DNA of 64,000 bases. Origin: Tragulus kanchil (lineage: Eukaryota; Chordata; Mammalia; Artiodactyla; Tragulidae). This document shows, piece after piece, positions 21,258 to 33,683 of the stretch; the first letter of the stretch is position 1; every line of letters starts with the position of its first letter. Under the pieces are notes generated by a model that was not told the origin of the DNA, did not search any database, and saw only the letters and a list, made by a program, of their open reading frames with translations. Position numbers and translations under genes: made by a program. The stretch covers positions 158,549,501 through 158,613,500 of the forward strand of contig JAIOJX010000005.1 of assembly GCA_022376925.1 (NCBI GenBank). Reading direction: 5' to 3'.

Positions 21258-23650
21258 AGGAGTTCAAAGAAAAGCAAGGAGAGATAAGAAGTCCCTCTTA
21301 AATGAACAACGCAAACAGAAAGAGGAAATCAACCCTGAATATTCATTGGAAGGGCTGATGCTGAAACTCTAGTACTCTGGCTATTTGATGCAAAGAGCTG
21401 ACTCATTGGAAAAGACCTTGATGTTGGGAGAGGCTGGAAGGCAAAAGGAGAAGGGGGCAGGAGAGGATAAGACAGATAGATAGCAACATGGACTCAATGG
21501 ACATGAATTTGATCCAATTTGAGCAGACAGTGGAGGACAAAGGAGCCTGGCATGCTGCAGTCCATGGGGTCACAAAGAATCAGACATAACTAAGCAACTG
21601 AACAATAATTTCTTCACTTTCCAACAGAAGCTATTTATGTGCGGGTGGTTCTGGTAGCAGTTTACAATAAACTGATGCTTACAATGACATTCAACCACTG
21701 TCACTACCACTAGGCCTGCTTAAATCCTCATCTAGGTAGTAGCTGATAAATGCCATCAGAGCTCAGTCACTTACAGTACACGTTACAAACTCAAATATTT
21801 TACCTTACATAAGGTGAGTAAACAAGCTGGATTCTGAACTACAGGCAGTGCCAGTCTGTGGCAAACTCAAAAAAGCCTGTCTGACTGAAAGGGCAACATC
21901 TGATCAACCCAGCAAACTGGACCTACACGGAAATTACAAGACCAAAGCAAAATACAACATTTTGCACAGAAAAGCCAAACATTCAAAGGTTTGTGAAATC
22001 TCCCCTAGTTTTAAAACACTGCAGGCCAAGTCAAACACATGTGCAGACAATCTCGACTTTCCATTTCCTGTTAAAGTATTAATACAAATGCCCCTGGAAG
22101 AACTGGTTATCAGTTTCAGTCTATCAGAACAATGCCTAGCAGGGTAGAGTCTTGTCAGAAGACTAACAAGTCTCAGAGACTTGTGAGAAGGGTGGCTAGA
22201 TCTGAGATTAAAAGGTAATTTCAGGTGTTAAAAGAAACCAGAAGCATAAAAGGCAGATCTCACACTGATTCACAATTTCAGAGATCTACTTCTACCTCCT
22301 TCTCCTGAATCCTCTTTGACCTGCTCCCTTCTTTTCTTCCACAATTGCTATGCTTGTGCTGCTGGTTTTGTACTAACAGCTTAAGGGATAACATCAACCT
22401 CAAAGTTAGTGATTTTTTACTTAGAAAATTAGAAATAAGGAAAGGAAAGCACACTAAAGGAGTTCAAAGAAAAGCAAGGAGAGATAAGAAGTCCCTCTTA
22501 AATGAACAACGCAAACAGAAAGAGGAAATCAACCCTGAATATTCATTGGAAGGGCTGATGCTGAAACTCTAGTACTCTGGCTATTTGATGCAAAGAGCTG
22601 ACTCATTGGAAAAGACCTTGATGTTGGGAGAGGCTGGAAGGCAAAAGGAGAAGGGGGCAGGAGAGGATAAGACAGATAGATAGCAACATGGACTCAATGG
22701 ACATGAATTTGATCCAATTTGAGCAGACAGTGGAGGACAAAGGAGCCTGGCATGCTGCAGTCCATGGGGTCACAAAGAATCAGACATAACTAAGCAACTG
22801 AACAATAATTTCTTCACTTTCCAACAGAAGCTATTTATGTGCGGGTGGTTCTGGTAGCAGTTTACAATAAACTGATGCTTACAATGACATTCAACCACTG
22901 TCACTACCACTAGGCCTGCTTAAATCCTCATCTAGGTAGTAGCTGATAAATGCCATCAGAGCTCAGTCACTTACAGTACACGTTACAAACTCAAATATTT
23001 TACCTTACATAAGGTGAGTAAACAAGCTGGATTCTGAACTACAGGCAGTGCCAGTCTGTGGCAAACTCAAAAAAGCCTGTCTGACTGAAAGGGCAACATC
23101 TGATCAACCCAGCAAACTGGACCTACACGGAAATTACAAGACCAAAGCAAAATACAACATTTTGCACAGAAAAGCCAAACATTCAAAGGTTTGTGAAATC
23201 TCCCCTAGTTTTAAAACACTGCAGGCCAAGTCAAACACATGTGCAGACAATCTCGACTTTCCATTTCCTGTTAAAGTATTAATACAAATGCCCCTGGAAG
23301 AACTGGTTATCAGTTTCAGTCTATCAGAACAATGCCTAGCAGGGTAGAGTCTTGTCAGAAGACTAACAAGTCTCAGAGACTTGTGAGAAGGGTGGCTAGA
23401 TCTGAGATTAAAAGGTAATTTCAGGTGTTAAAAGAAACCAGAAGCATAAAAGGCAGATCTCACACTGATTCACAATTTCAGAGATCTACTTCTACCTCCT
23501 TCTCCTGAATCCTCTTTGACCTGCTCCCTTCTTTTCTTCCACAATTGCTATGCTTGTGCTGCTGGTTTTGTACTAACAGCTTAAGGGATAACATCAACCT
23601 CAAAGTTAGTGATTTTTTTTTACTTAGAAAATTAGAATGTTAGAAATAAG
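21258..23650 (+). repeat. seam duplication 8 (about 1.18 kb, twice)
   Basis: 21258-22440 recurs at 22458-23650, direct, period 1200. At the right end copy 1 reads GTGATTTTTTACTTAGAAAATTAGAAATAAGG where copy 2 has two more T and an extra ATGTTAG before GAAATAAGG. Copy 1 is again eroded at its terminus. The block holds the BovB 3' end and about 830 bp of unrecognised sequence (21607-22440). Confidence 0.95.
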
Positions 23651-25332
23651 GTGTTTATTAAAAAGGTGTCAAGTTCCAAGATCTTTGGGCCAGGATTATT
23701 ATACACATGCATCTTCCAACCACCACATTCCTATTCCTCACCCCACCTAAGATCTTATTATATAACTATTTGTTACACTGAATGTCATTACAAGGAAATT
23801 TTTAAATTTTTATTTTACACAAGGACTCCCTTAAATATCTCATTCCTCTAGTGCCTCACAAATGACTGGTGCTCAGTAACTACTCATTATGGATCTTTAT
23901 TTAACAAGCTAGGAGAAGACGAAGGAAATAAAGTACTTGAAGTCATACACAATTGAACAATTATAAATGAAACACTCCTTTTAAATTTTTTTCAGACAAC
24001 TTCCACATTCAACTTGAGACAATTAAGGAAACTACAACTGCTCCATCAGCCCCATGTATATATAACACATACAACAATGTCCTCTCTGAAAATTAACAGA
24101 AGACCAAGTGCAAGGCATTTCACATTCTCAAAAGGGAGATAGGCTGAGAGCATCTATAACTAGCTCACCATTTTACACAGCTAGGCAGGCCCTTGCATCT
24201 GAAAAAGGAACTCACTCTCAAAGACTAGAATTGTGCTAATATTGGATTCTGGGATGTAAATCCATCCTGCAAGGACTTTGCACAAAAAGGTACTGCAGGC
24301 CAAGTCAAACACATGTGCAGACAATCTCGACTTTCCATTTCCTGTTAAAGTATTAATACAAATGCCCCTGGAAGAACTGGTTATCAGTTTCAGTCTATCA
24401 GAACAATGCCTAGCAGGGTAGAGTCTTGTCAGAAGACTAACAAGTCTCAGAGACTTGTGAGAAGGGTGGCTAGATCTGAGATTAAAAGGTAATTTCAGGT
24501 GTTAAAAGAAACCAGAAGCATAAAAGGCAGATCTCACACTGATTCACAATTTCAGAGATCTACTTCTACCTCCTTCTCCTGAATCCTCTTTGACCTGCTC
24601 CCTTCTTTTCTTCCACAATTGCTATGCTTGTGCTGCTGGTTTTGTACTAACAGCTTAAGGGATAACATCAACCTCAAAGTTAGTGATTTTTTTTTACTTA
24701 GAAAATTAGAATGTTAGAAATAAGGTGTTTATTAAAAAGGTGTCAAGTTCCAAGATCTTTGGGCCAGGATTATTATACACATGCATCTTCCAACCACCAC
24801 ATTCCTATTCCTCACCCCACCTAAGATCTTATTATATAACTATTTGTTACACTGAATGTCATTACAAGGAAATTTTTAAATTTTTATTTTACACAAGGAC
24901 TCCCTTAAATATCTCATTCCTCTAGTGCCTCACAAATGACTGGTGCTCAGTAACTACTCATTATGGATCTTTATTTAACAAGCTAGGAGAAGACGAAGGA
25001 AATAAAGTACTTGAAGTCATACACAATTGAACAATTATAAATGAAACACTCCTTTTAAATTTTTTTCAGACAACTTCCACATTCAACTTGAGACAATTAA
25101 GGAAACTACAACTGCTCCATCAGCCCCATGTATATATAACACATACAACAATGTCCTCTCTGAAAATTAACAGAAGACCAAGTGCAAGGCATTTCACATT
25201 CTCAAAAGGGAGATAGGCTGAGAGCATCTATAACTAGCTCACCATTTTACACAGCTAGGCAGGCCCTTGCATCTGAAAAAGGAACTCACTCTCAAAGACT
25301 AGAATTGTGCTAATATTGGATTCTGGGATGTA
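23219..25332 (+). repeat. seam duplication 9 (about 1.04 kb, twice)
   Basis: 23219-24258 recurs at 24293-25332, direct, period 1074. After copy 1, AAATCCATCCTGCAAGGACTTTGCAC is a noisy form of GAAGTCCATCCTGCTTCCAAAGTAG, the continuation after copy 2. The first part also exists at 22019, so 22019-22440, 23219-23640 and 24293-24714 are three copies. Confidence 0.95.
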
Positions 25333-28300
25333 GAAGTCCATCCTGCTTCCAAAGTAGTTTGGAACAAATAATTCTTCCTTTAAGCCAAAGTTTATGCCAA
25401 CTCAGCATTAGTAATGCTACCAGAAATAACACTGCTTTGTTCAAATTACGGAATCAAATACAATTTAAAAGTTGCCAGAAAGTTAAATGTCTACACTCCA
25501 CCACCAACTAAGGAAGTGACTGGTACTCAAAGTTTTAGTTTGCTTTCTGACACCAACTGGGGGCACGCAGAAGCTAAGATTATACACATCTGGTCCACCA
25601 TTCCAATCTGTGGTTCTGCCACTTATAATTCACTTCCATTTTTCAAATGTACAATGGGAGGCCCAGACAGTTTTGCCTTAATAACCCTTAGGTTCATCAT
25701 ACTCAATCTTAGCTCTCAGTTTCCTTTTCAGTAGTTCTAACTAATCGTGAGGGTATTTATTGACCTTCAGAGTCACTGAAAGAAATTCTACACACTATCT
25801 TGCAATTACCATATCGGTCCAATGAATCCATTTTATAATTACATTACAGGAGCTTAGAGATCTTATTTTTCCTGTATCTTGAAGCATTCTGCCATTTCAT
25901 CATCCTGCAAACTGTTACTACTACTCACCATTATCCATCAATTATATCAAACTGTGCTTTAAAAGACTATAATAAGAAGAAAAAAGAAAAATGATGGAAT
26001 TGCCTACACTGAAGGATGATGCAACAGAGAAATAAGTTGTATCCTTCAGTTTCTCACTATACTGAGCGAAATATTTGAATCTTTCAAGAAGAAATAAAAG
26101 ACTGGCGAAACCATCATCATAGACTGAATGCAGTTGAGAATTCAGAATTTTTCATTTTCTACCCATGATGGCAAAGAGAAAACAATTACCAGAAGATGGT
26201 TAAACAATTATTAGACAAATTAGATAAACACAAAGCAACAGAAAGCAGCACTCCAGACTCTAAGAGTGTTTCTGGAGATAAAAAGAAAATGTTAGTCATC
26301 TATCAAGAAGAACATTGTCACACAGCATTTTGCAAAAGGAATATAGACTATCCTATTCTGCTAAAATTAAATGTGATAGTATCTTCACGTTTTATGTTTG
26401 CATGCTGAAATTTACTTGATACACAGAACTTTGCTACATTTAAATTCTAATTAAAATTCCTAAAAGTTTTTCAACATTCCTTTATTCCTACTTCTGCACA
26501 TTATTCATGAAATTGACCTAAAATATAAAAAATGTGAATACCCACTGTACCTAGGTGATAAGTAGTGATTATTTTCCCAACCCACCACAGACTCAACATC
26601 CATCTTCCTTATCCTGCCACTTACAATCACACTCTGGAAGGTTGCTACACTGCTTACACCATTTATAAGCACAAATACATATGTAAGTGGTTAAGTTTTT
26701 ACTGTACAACTCATGCTGTCTATCTACAAAGAAAAACATTTATCATTTTACATGTTTATACTGAATATAAACATATTTTACAAAACTGAACTATTGTAAC
26801 ATCTCAGCTACTTTCCTTAGAAAATACAAAGAAATTCTACACACTATCTTGCAATTACCATATCGGTCCAATGAATCCATTTTATAATTACATTACAGGA
26901 GCTTAGAGATCTTATTTTTCCTGTATCTTGAAGCATTCTGCCATTTCATCATCCTGCAAACTGTTACTACTACTCACCATTATCCATCAATTATATCAAA
27001 CTGTGCTTTAAAAGACTATAATAAGAAGAAAAAAGAAAAATGATGGAATTGCCTACACTGAAGGATGATGCAACAGAGAAATAAGTTGTATCCTTCAGTT
27101 TCTCACTATACTGAGCGAAATATTTGAATCTTTCAAGAAGAAATAAAAGACTGGCGAAACCATCATCATAGACTGAATGCAGTTGAGAATTCAGAATTTT
27201 TCATTTTCTACCCATGATGGCAAAGAGAAAACAATTACCAGAAGATGGTTAAACAATTATTAGACAAATTAGATAAACACAAAGCAACAGAAAGCAGCAC
27301 TCCAGACTCTAAGAGTGTTTCTGGAGATAAAAAGAAAATGTTAGTCATCTATCAAGAAGAACATTGTCACACAGCATTTTGCAAAAGGAATATAGACTAT
27401 CCTATTCTGCTAAAATTAAATGTGATAGTATCTTCACGTTTTATGTTTGCATGCTGAAATTTACTTGATACACAGAACTTTGCTACATTTAAATTCTAAT
27501 TAAAATTCCTAAAAGTTTTTCAACATTCCTTTATTCCTACTTCTGCACATTATTCATGAAAATGACCTAAAATATAAAAACTGTGAATACCCACTGTACC
27601 TAGGTGATAAGTAGTGATTATTTTCCCAACCCACCACAGACTCAACATCCATCTTCCTTATCCTGCCACTTACAATCACACTCTGGAAGGTTGCTACACT
27701 GCTTACACCATTTATAAGCACAAATACATATGTAAGTGGTTAAGTTTTTACTGTACAACTCATGCTGTCTATCTACAAAGAAAAACATTTATCATTTTAC
27801 ATGTTTATACTGAATATAAACATATTTTACAAAACTGAACTATTGTAACATCTCAGCTACTTTCCTTAGAAAATACAAATAAACTAGACTGCAATTTACC
27901 TCTTGGTTTAAATAATAATCCAACACTAACAACTGGCATTCCAGACTACCTACCCACCCATGACCAGAAACCACCAAAATACCCTGCCATCTCATTACAG
28001 AGGTAACAGACATAAGATATCTGCTCCTATATGGGTAAAATGTTAAGTTAAAAAATTCAGAGAAAAGCATCATTCAGTCTTAATTCTGAAATAATGGTAA
28101 CAGCTCTCTTTACTCCTAGCTATGGCCCCCTCCTGATTTGTAAGTATCAACCTCACTGTGTAATTTTTAAGTGCCCCTGAACTCTTGGAAGAGAAGCAGC
28201 ATGCTACTCCTATCAACACGTGATAACTGGACTCTAGTCAGTCCAAACTCTCCTACCTAGACATCTCCACCACCAGCATCGCTATCAGCCTTTAGCCTGG

Positions 28301-28360
28301 AAGCACTCACTAGGTGTGCTTCCCCAGACTCCGGCCCCTGATTTTCTTAGTTCTCTCTTT
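25333..28360. other. unrecognised unique sequence
   Basis: No gene or confident repeat. A MIR-like stretch at about 25605-25690 (GTTCTGCCACTTATAATTC, then CAAATGTACAATGGGAG) is suggestive only. The frames of 70-106 codons here show no domain and no good splice context. The interval contains seam duplication 10. Confidence 0.5.
25779..27879 (+). repeat. seam duplication 10 (about 1.05 kb, twice)
   Basis: 25779-26830 recurs at 26828-27879, direct, period 1049, joined exactly with ACAAA shared at the seam. Two isolated substitutions separate the copies (ATGAAATTGACC versus ATGAAAATGACC; AAAAAATGTG versus AAAAACTGTG), both close to 26510-26535. Confidence 0.95.
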
Positions 28361-30602
28361 GGAAAACCTTACGCACTTTACATTCACCCTTTCCCTCATC
28401 ATGTTACCCTTACACCCTTAGCAGTAGATTCCAATTGTGTTTTTTGTGCACATGAACAAGTAGTATGCACAGAAATAAATTCCTGTTAAAATTTTTCCAG
28501 GAGGATTCTACTTCACCAAGCAAGGTACTGCTTACCCTACAATTAATTTTAATATTGTAGCATGGAAGCTTTTTTTCCTTTATGTTTTAATCTAGGGACA
28601 AGAACAAATCCAGTAATAGAACGTCAACATTAATTTGAGGGGAGATGAAAAATGACTTAATAACACTGCAGCAGGATTAATATTGTACGATAGATCATGG
28701 AGCCATAAAACTCTTGACAAATTCATTTTTGTATCACTGTATATTCTTGCTAATAGGGAAGGGCATATCTGAAAGGCTATTAATACCTTACTGCACAAAT
28801 GCCCATCAAATTGCACTGCAAGGGGATGTATTTTGCAGAAGATGGGAGAAAAGAGAACTATCCTCTGCAGCCTGCATTTAAATGCAACATGGAGAATAAG
28901 GGCAGACCGATTTCAAGTAGGAAGCTAATGCTTACCTGAAACCAAACGGTATAATTCAGCAAATGAGGTGATGGTTGCTGGGAAATTTGCTTCCACTTCA
29001 AGATGCTCTAGCCAAGGTATTAAGAGTGGAAAACACAAAAGACAGATTTTACCCCAGTTATCCGAATCAGGTGCCAAGCCAACAGGCCAGACAGGAGGAT
29101 ACACTGACATAAAAGAATTTAGCAGGTCCTTTAGCAAAACATGAACAAAAAGAAACTATCAGATCTTTATACTAAAAATAACTTCTGCTTCCACCCAAGA
29201 TGGACTGATAGGGAAAGATTTGTCCTCCTGCCTGAAACAACTAAAACTAAGCCCTTCCCTCAAATGCATAATAGTTTTCAAAGACTCTGGACATCTGGTC
29301 AAAAAAATAAAGACAGGGGCTTCCCTGGTGGTCCAGTGGGTAAGGACACCGCCTTGCAGTGTAAGGGACGCCGGTTCCATCCCTGGCCTGGGAAGATCCC
29401 ACGTGTTACGGAGCAGCTGGACCGATGTGCCCAACTACCGAGCTGGCGCTCTAGACTGCGTGCGCCCAGAGCCAGTGCTCAGGAAAACCTTACGCACTTT
29501 ACATTCACCCTTTCCCTCATCATGTTACCCTTACACCCTTAGCAGTAGATTCCAATTGTGTTTTTTGTGCACATGAACAAGTAGTATGCACAGAAATAAA
29601 TTCCTGTTAAAATTTTTCCAGGAGGATTCTACTTCACCAAGCAAGGTACTGCTTACCCTACAATTAATTTTAATATTGTAGCATGGAAGCTTTTTTTCCT
29701 TTATGTTTTAATCTAGGGACAAGAACAAATCCAGTAATAGAACGTCAACATTAATTTGAGGGGAGATGAAAAATGACTTAATAACACTGCAGCAGGATTA
29801 ATATTGTACGATAGATCATGGAGCCATAAAACTCTTGACAAATTCATTTTTGTATCACTGTATATTCTTGCTAATAGGGAAGGGCATATCTGAAAGGCTA
29901 TTAATACCTTACTGCACAAATGCCCATCAAATTGCACTGCAAGGGGATGTATTTTGCAGAAGATGGGAGAAAAGAGAACTATCCTCTGCAGCCTGCATTT
30001 AAATGCAACATGGAGAATAAGGGCAGACCGATTTCAAGTAGGAAGCTAATGCTTACCTGAAACCAAACGGTATAATTCAGCAAATGAGGTGATGGTTGCT
30101 GGGAAATTTGCTTCCACTTCAAGATGCTCTAGCCAAGGTATTAAGAGTGGAAAACACAAAAGACAGATTTTACCCCAGTTATCCGAATCAGGTGCCAAGC
30201 CAACAGGCCAGACAGGAGGATACACTGACATAAAAGAATTTAGCAGGTCCTTTAGCAAAACATGAACAAAAAGAAACTATCAGATCTTTATACTAAAAAT
30301 AACTTCTGCTTCCACCCAAGATGGACTGATAGGGAAAGATTTGTCCTCCTGCCTGAAACAACTAAAACTAAGCCCTTCCCTCAAATGCATAATAGTTTTC
30401 AAAGACTCTGGACATCTGGTCAAAAAAATAAAGACAGGGGCTTCCCTGGTGGTCCAGTGGGTAAGGACACCGCCTTGCAGTGTAAGGGACGCCGGTTCCA
30501 TCCCTGGCCTGGGAAGATCCCACGTGTTACGGAGCAGCTGGACCGATGTGCCCAACTACCGAGCTGGCGCTCTAGAGTGCGTGCGCCCAGAGCCAGTGCT
30601 CA
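28361..30602 (+). repeat. seam duplication 11 (about 1.12 kb, twice)
   Basis: 28361-29482 recurs at 29481-30602, direct, period 1121, no spacer (GCTCAGGAAAA at the joint). One substitution pair near the right end: CTAGACTGCG versus CTAGAGTGCG. The first copy of the SINE is cut mid-element at the seam, and only the second copy is complete. The candidate exon is duplicated by this block. Confidence 0.95.
28936..29128 (-). CDS. possible internal coding exon (gene unknown)
   Basis: On the minus strand a pyrimidine-rich stretch (TTTCTTTTTGTTCATGTTTT) leads to GCTAAAG, an acceptor-like AG, and the interval ends at TTTCAG followed by GTAAGC, a strong donor. Between them 193 bp stay open in one frame (64 codons plus one base, phase 0 to 1). 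The peptide runs DLLNSFMSVYPPVWPVG near its start and has a hydrophobic LLCFPLLIPWL segment and a SFAELYRLVSG end. I do not recognise the protein. It shows none of the SINE/LINE motifs common here, and codon use looks natural. An identical copy is at 30057-30249 through the seam duplication. It may still be a chance open frame. Confidence 0.35.
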
Positions 30603-30690
30603 GCGATGAGAAAGGCCACTGCAATGGGAGGCCCACACAGGCCAAAGAACAAAGATAAACGAATGAAAGATCAATAGAGGTGGGGGAAAA
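30439..30690 (+). mobile_element. tRNA-derived SINE, GACCAATAGAAGTGG-type family
   Basis: GGGCTTCCCTGGTGGTCCAGTGGGT head, GGTTCCATCCCTGG B-box region, GCGCTCTAGAGTGCGTGCGC middle, GGCCCACACAGGCCAAAG, GAAAGATCAATAGAGGTGG, A-rich tail. AAAGACAGGG on both sides is a short TSD. The seam copy 29318-29481 stops after CCAGTGCTCAGG. Confidence 0.88.
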
Positions 30691-32931
30691 AAAATAAAAA
30701 CAAAGACAGGGGGTTCCTGAGATACAGGAAACAAAAGAGGCAAGCTCTATGGCTCTCTCAGCTTACTGCCTTGAAGAGTTTCCAGGCCACAGAAGGGGCG
30801 TGAGGTGAAGTCCAGCAGCAGCACTGGTTTCAGGGGCCTACAACCTGTGCAGCAGCAGCTCAGGAGCCAGTGCATGGCTGAATGCCATCTTGAAATTCTA
30901 AATTTGGACCAAAGGCCCACATGTTCATTTAACACTAAGACCTGCAAACTGTATAGCAGATTCTGCACACAGACGCCCTGAACTAAGGAAATGAGATGAG
31001 TCTGCTAAGTCTGATACAGCTCGAGTACACAGGACAGAATAACAGAGTACAGATCATCACAGCTCATTTAAAAAAAAAAAAAAAAACAGAAAAAAACTAA
31101 CTAGGGGGACTTCCTTGATGGTCCACTGGCTAAGACTCTGCACTCCCAATACAGCAGGCCTGGGTGCACTACCTGGTCAGGGAACTAGACCCCACATACT
31201 GAAACTAAAGATCCCACCTGCCACAGTGCAGATCGAAGATCCCGCGTGCAAGACACTAAGATGCAGCCCAGCCAAATAAATTTAAAAAAAAAAAAAAAAA
31301 AACTAACTAGGGCTGAGGAAATAATTACCTGAAGAAGATCAGGTGGTACTTGTCTTACACACAAGGCTGGGAACAGAGCCTGTTTCTAAAGGTCAGATAG
31401 AGAAAATTCATAGTTCAAGGACAAATGGGCAGAAGCACTCAAGATCTGACCATGGAAATGAAGAGTTAGTTCCAGAGAGATGATCACTCAGGATTCATGT
31501 TTAAAAAAAAAAATCACAAAGGCACAATTCCAAAGATCAAATTGCTTCCAAGGAAGTTAACTGCATCCCAGACTAAAGTTCAAAAAGATCTGTAAGTGCA
31601 CAAAAATCGCCAGCATCCAACAAGGTAAAGCTCACATATGTGGCATCTAAACAGAAATAATCAAGTACACAAAGAATTAGGAAAACACAAGCCATATTGA
31701 GAAGAATAATCAACCATTCCCAACTGCTAGAGTCTGAATATCTGTCTCCCCCTCAAAATCATACACTGAAATCCTAACCCCAAAGGAAGGGCCTTTGGGA
31801 TCAATAGAGGTGGGGGAAAAAAAATAAAAACAAAGACAGGGGGTTCCTGAGATACAGGAAACAAAAGAGGCAAGCTCTATGGCTCTCTCAGCTTACTGCC
31901 TTGAAGAGTTTCCAGGCCACAGAAGGGGCGTGAGGTGAAGTCCAGCAGCAGCACTGGTTTCAGGGGCCTACAACCTGTGCAGCAGCAGCTCAGGAGCCAG
32001 TGCATGGCTGAATGCCATCTTGAAATTCTAAATTTGGACCAAAGGCCCACATGTTCATTTAACACTAAGACCTGCAAACTGTATAGCAGATTCTGCACAC
32101 AGACGCCCTGAACTAAGGAAATGAGATGAGTCTGCTAAGTCTGATACAGCTCGAGTACACAGGACAGAATAACAGAGTACAGATCATCACAGCTCATTTA
32201 AAAAAAAAAAAAAAAAACAGAAAAAAACTAACTAGGGGGACTTCCTTGATGGTCCACTGGCTAAGACTCTGCACTCCCAATACAGCAGGCCTGGGTGCAC
32301 TACCTGGTCAGGGAACTAGACCCCACATACTGAAACTAAAGATCCCACCTGCCACAGTGCAGATCGAAGATCCCGCGTGCAAGACACTAAGATGCAGCCC
32401 AGCCAAATAAATTTAAAAAAAAAAAAAAAAAAACTAACTAGGGCTGAGGAAATAATTACCTGAAGAAGATCAGGTGGTACTTGTCTTACACACAAGGCTG
32501 GGAACAGAGCCTGTTTCTAAAGGTCAGATAGAGAAAATTCATAGTTCAAGGACAAATGGGCAGAAGCACTCAAGATCTGACCATGGAAATGAAGAGTTAG
32601 TTCCAGAGAGATGATCACTCAGGATTCATGTTTAAAAAAAAAAATCACAAAGGCACAATTCCAAAGATCAAATTGCTTCCAAGGAAGTTAACTGCATCCC
32701 AGACTAAAGTTCAAAAAGATCTGTAAGTGCACAAAAATCGCCAGCATCCAACAAGGTAAAGCTCACATATGTGGCATCTAAACAGAAATAATCAAGTACA
32801 CAAAGAATTAGGAAAACACAAGCCATATTGAGAAGAATAATCAACCATTCCCAACTGCTAGAGTCTGAATATCTGTCTCCCCCTCAAAATCATACACTGA
32901 AATCCTAACCCCAAAGGAAGGGCCTTTGGGA
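30669..32931 (+). repeat. seam duplication 12 (about 1.13 kb, twice)
   Basis: 30669-31800 recurs at 31799-32931, direct, period 1130-1131, no spacer (GGGATCAATAG at the joint). One A-run length difference. It contains a CHR-type SINE and the first bases of an LTR. Confidence 0.95.
31107..31296 (+). mobile_element. CHR-type tRNA SINE with TSD
   Basis: GACTTCCTTGATGGTCCACTGG head, CAGGCCTGGGTGCACTACC at the B-box region, ATCCCGCGTGCAAGAC and AGCCAAATAAATTT plus poly-A. AAAAAACTAACTAGGG flanks it at 31091-31106 and 31297-31312 (16 bp, perfect). A second copy lies at 32238-32427 with the same TSD. Confidence 0.88.
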
Positions 32932-33153
32932 GGCTTTTAGGTCACAAGTGTAGAGCCCACGAATGGTATTAGTGCTTGAGCTATCCAGGCCCTTGCACCA
33001 TGTGAGAATACAATGAGAAGACTGTGATCTGCAAGACAGTCCTCATTCAGTCTTACTACACCCTAATCCTGGACTTTCAGCCTCCTGAATGATGAGAAAC
33101 AAATTCCTTCTATTTTACGGTACTCAGCCTGTGGTATGGCAGCCTGAAAGAAC
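32856..33153 (+). mobile_element. MLT1-like solo LTR (ERVL-MaLR)
   Basis: The landmarks occur in MaLR LTR order: GAGTCTGAATATCTGTCTCCCCC, CACTGAAATCCTAACCCC, GGGCCTTTGGGAGGC, CACCATGTGAGAATAC, GAAGACTGTGATCTGCAAG, GGACTTTCAGCCTCCTGAATGATGAGAAACAAATTCC, TGTGGTATGGCAGCC. Only a solitary, decayed LTR is visible, with no internal coding sequence. Copies: 33957-34254 (full) and 31722-31800 (5' piece). Confidence 0.75.
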
Positions 33154-33492
33154 AAAGTCAGTAACCCACCCGGAAGTAACACAGATGTATGAATTAGCAG
33201 ATAAGGACATTAAAACATTATTAGCAGAATCTGTAGGCTGCTATTAAAGCAGTACTTGGTGGGGAGGTATAGCATTACCCATCTTTATTAGAAAAGATCT
33301 TAAATCAATAAACTCAGTTCCCACATGAAGGCACTGGAAACCTAAGGACAAATTAAATGCAGTATACAGAAGAAAGGACATATATAAACATCAGTGTGAA
33401 AATAAAATTTTTGAAAAACAGAAAGGAAACCAAAAGCTAATTCTCTGAGACAACCGATAAACTGATAAACCTCCAGCCAGACTGAAGAGAAA

Positions 33493-33512
33493 GGGAGGGA
33501 GGGAGGGAGGGA
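33493..33512 (+). repeat. (GGGA)n simple repeat
   Basis: Five GGGA units between GAGAAA and AGATG. Identical repeat number in the copy at 34594-34613. Confidence 0.9.
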
Positions 33513-33683
33513 AGATGAAATTAGCAATATCAGAAACAAGAGGCGTCATCTCTACAGTTTTATAGATATTAAAAACACAATGGAATTTTGTGAACACCAC
33601 CACAAGTATAACAAGGTTGCACGAAACACAGAAAATCACTGAAACACAAGCCACTAAAACTCACTCAAGAAAAACGTAGAACC

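Larger units (their letters stand above)
19545..21606 (+). mobile_element. BovB (RTE-clade) LINE, internally deleted and disrupted
   Basis: It keeps the 5' UTR, then the region encoding the apurinic-like endonuclease (AATCCCTTAGAAGAAATG, GACTGGAATGCAAAAGC for the GDWNAK-type motif, GGCTCAGATCATGA for the SDHE-type motif), with small deletions and stop codons. Near 21310-21330 it jumps from just after the endonuclease into the extreme C-terminal region (AATATTCATTGGAAGGGCTG, then GACTCATTGGAAAAGACC), so the whole reverse-transcriptase core is missing. It ends in CATGGGGTCACAAAGAATCAGACATAAC. A SINE is nested at 20640-20974. Dead on several counts. The 3' part is copied at 22458-22806. Confidence 0.92.

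Noticed and set aside
32856..33153. A provirus around the LTR
   Set aside because: No internal gag, pol or env sequence and no partner LTR other than the seam copy. Only a decayed solo LTR is supported.
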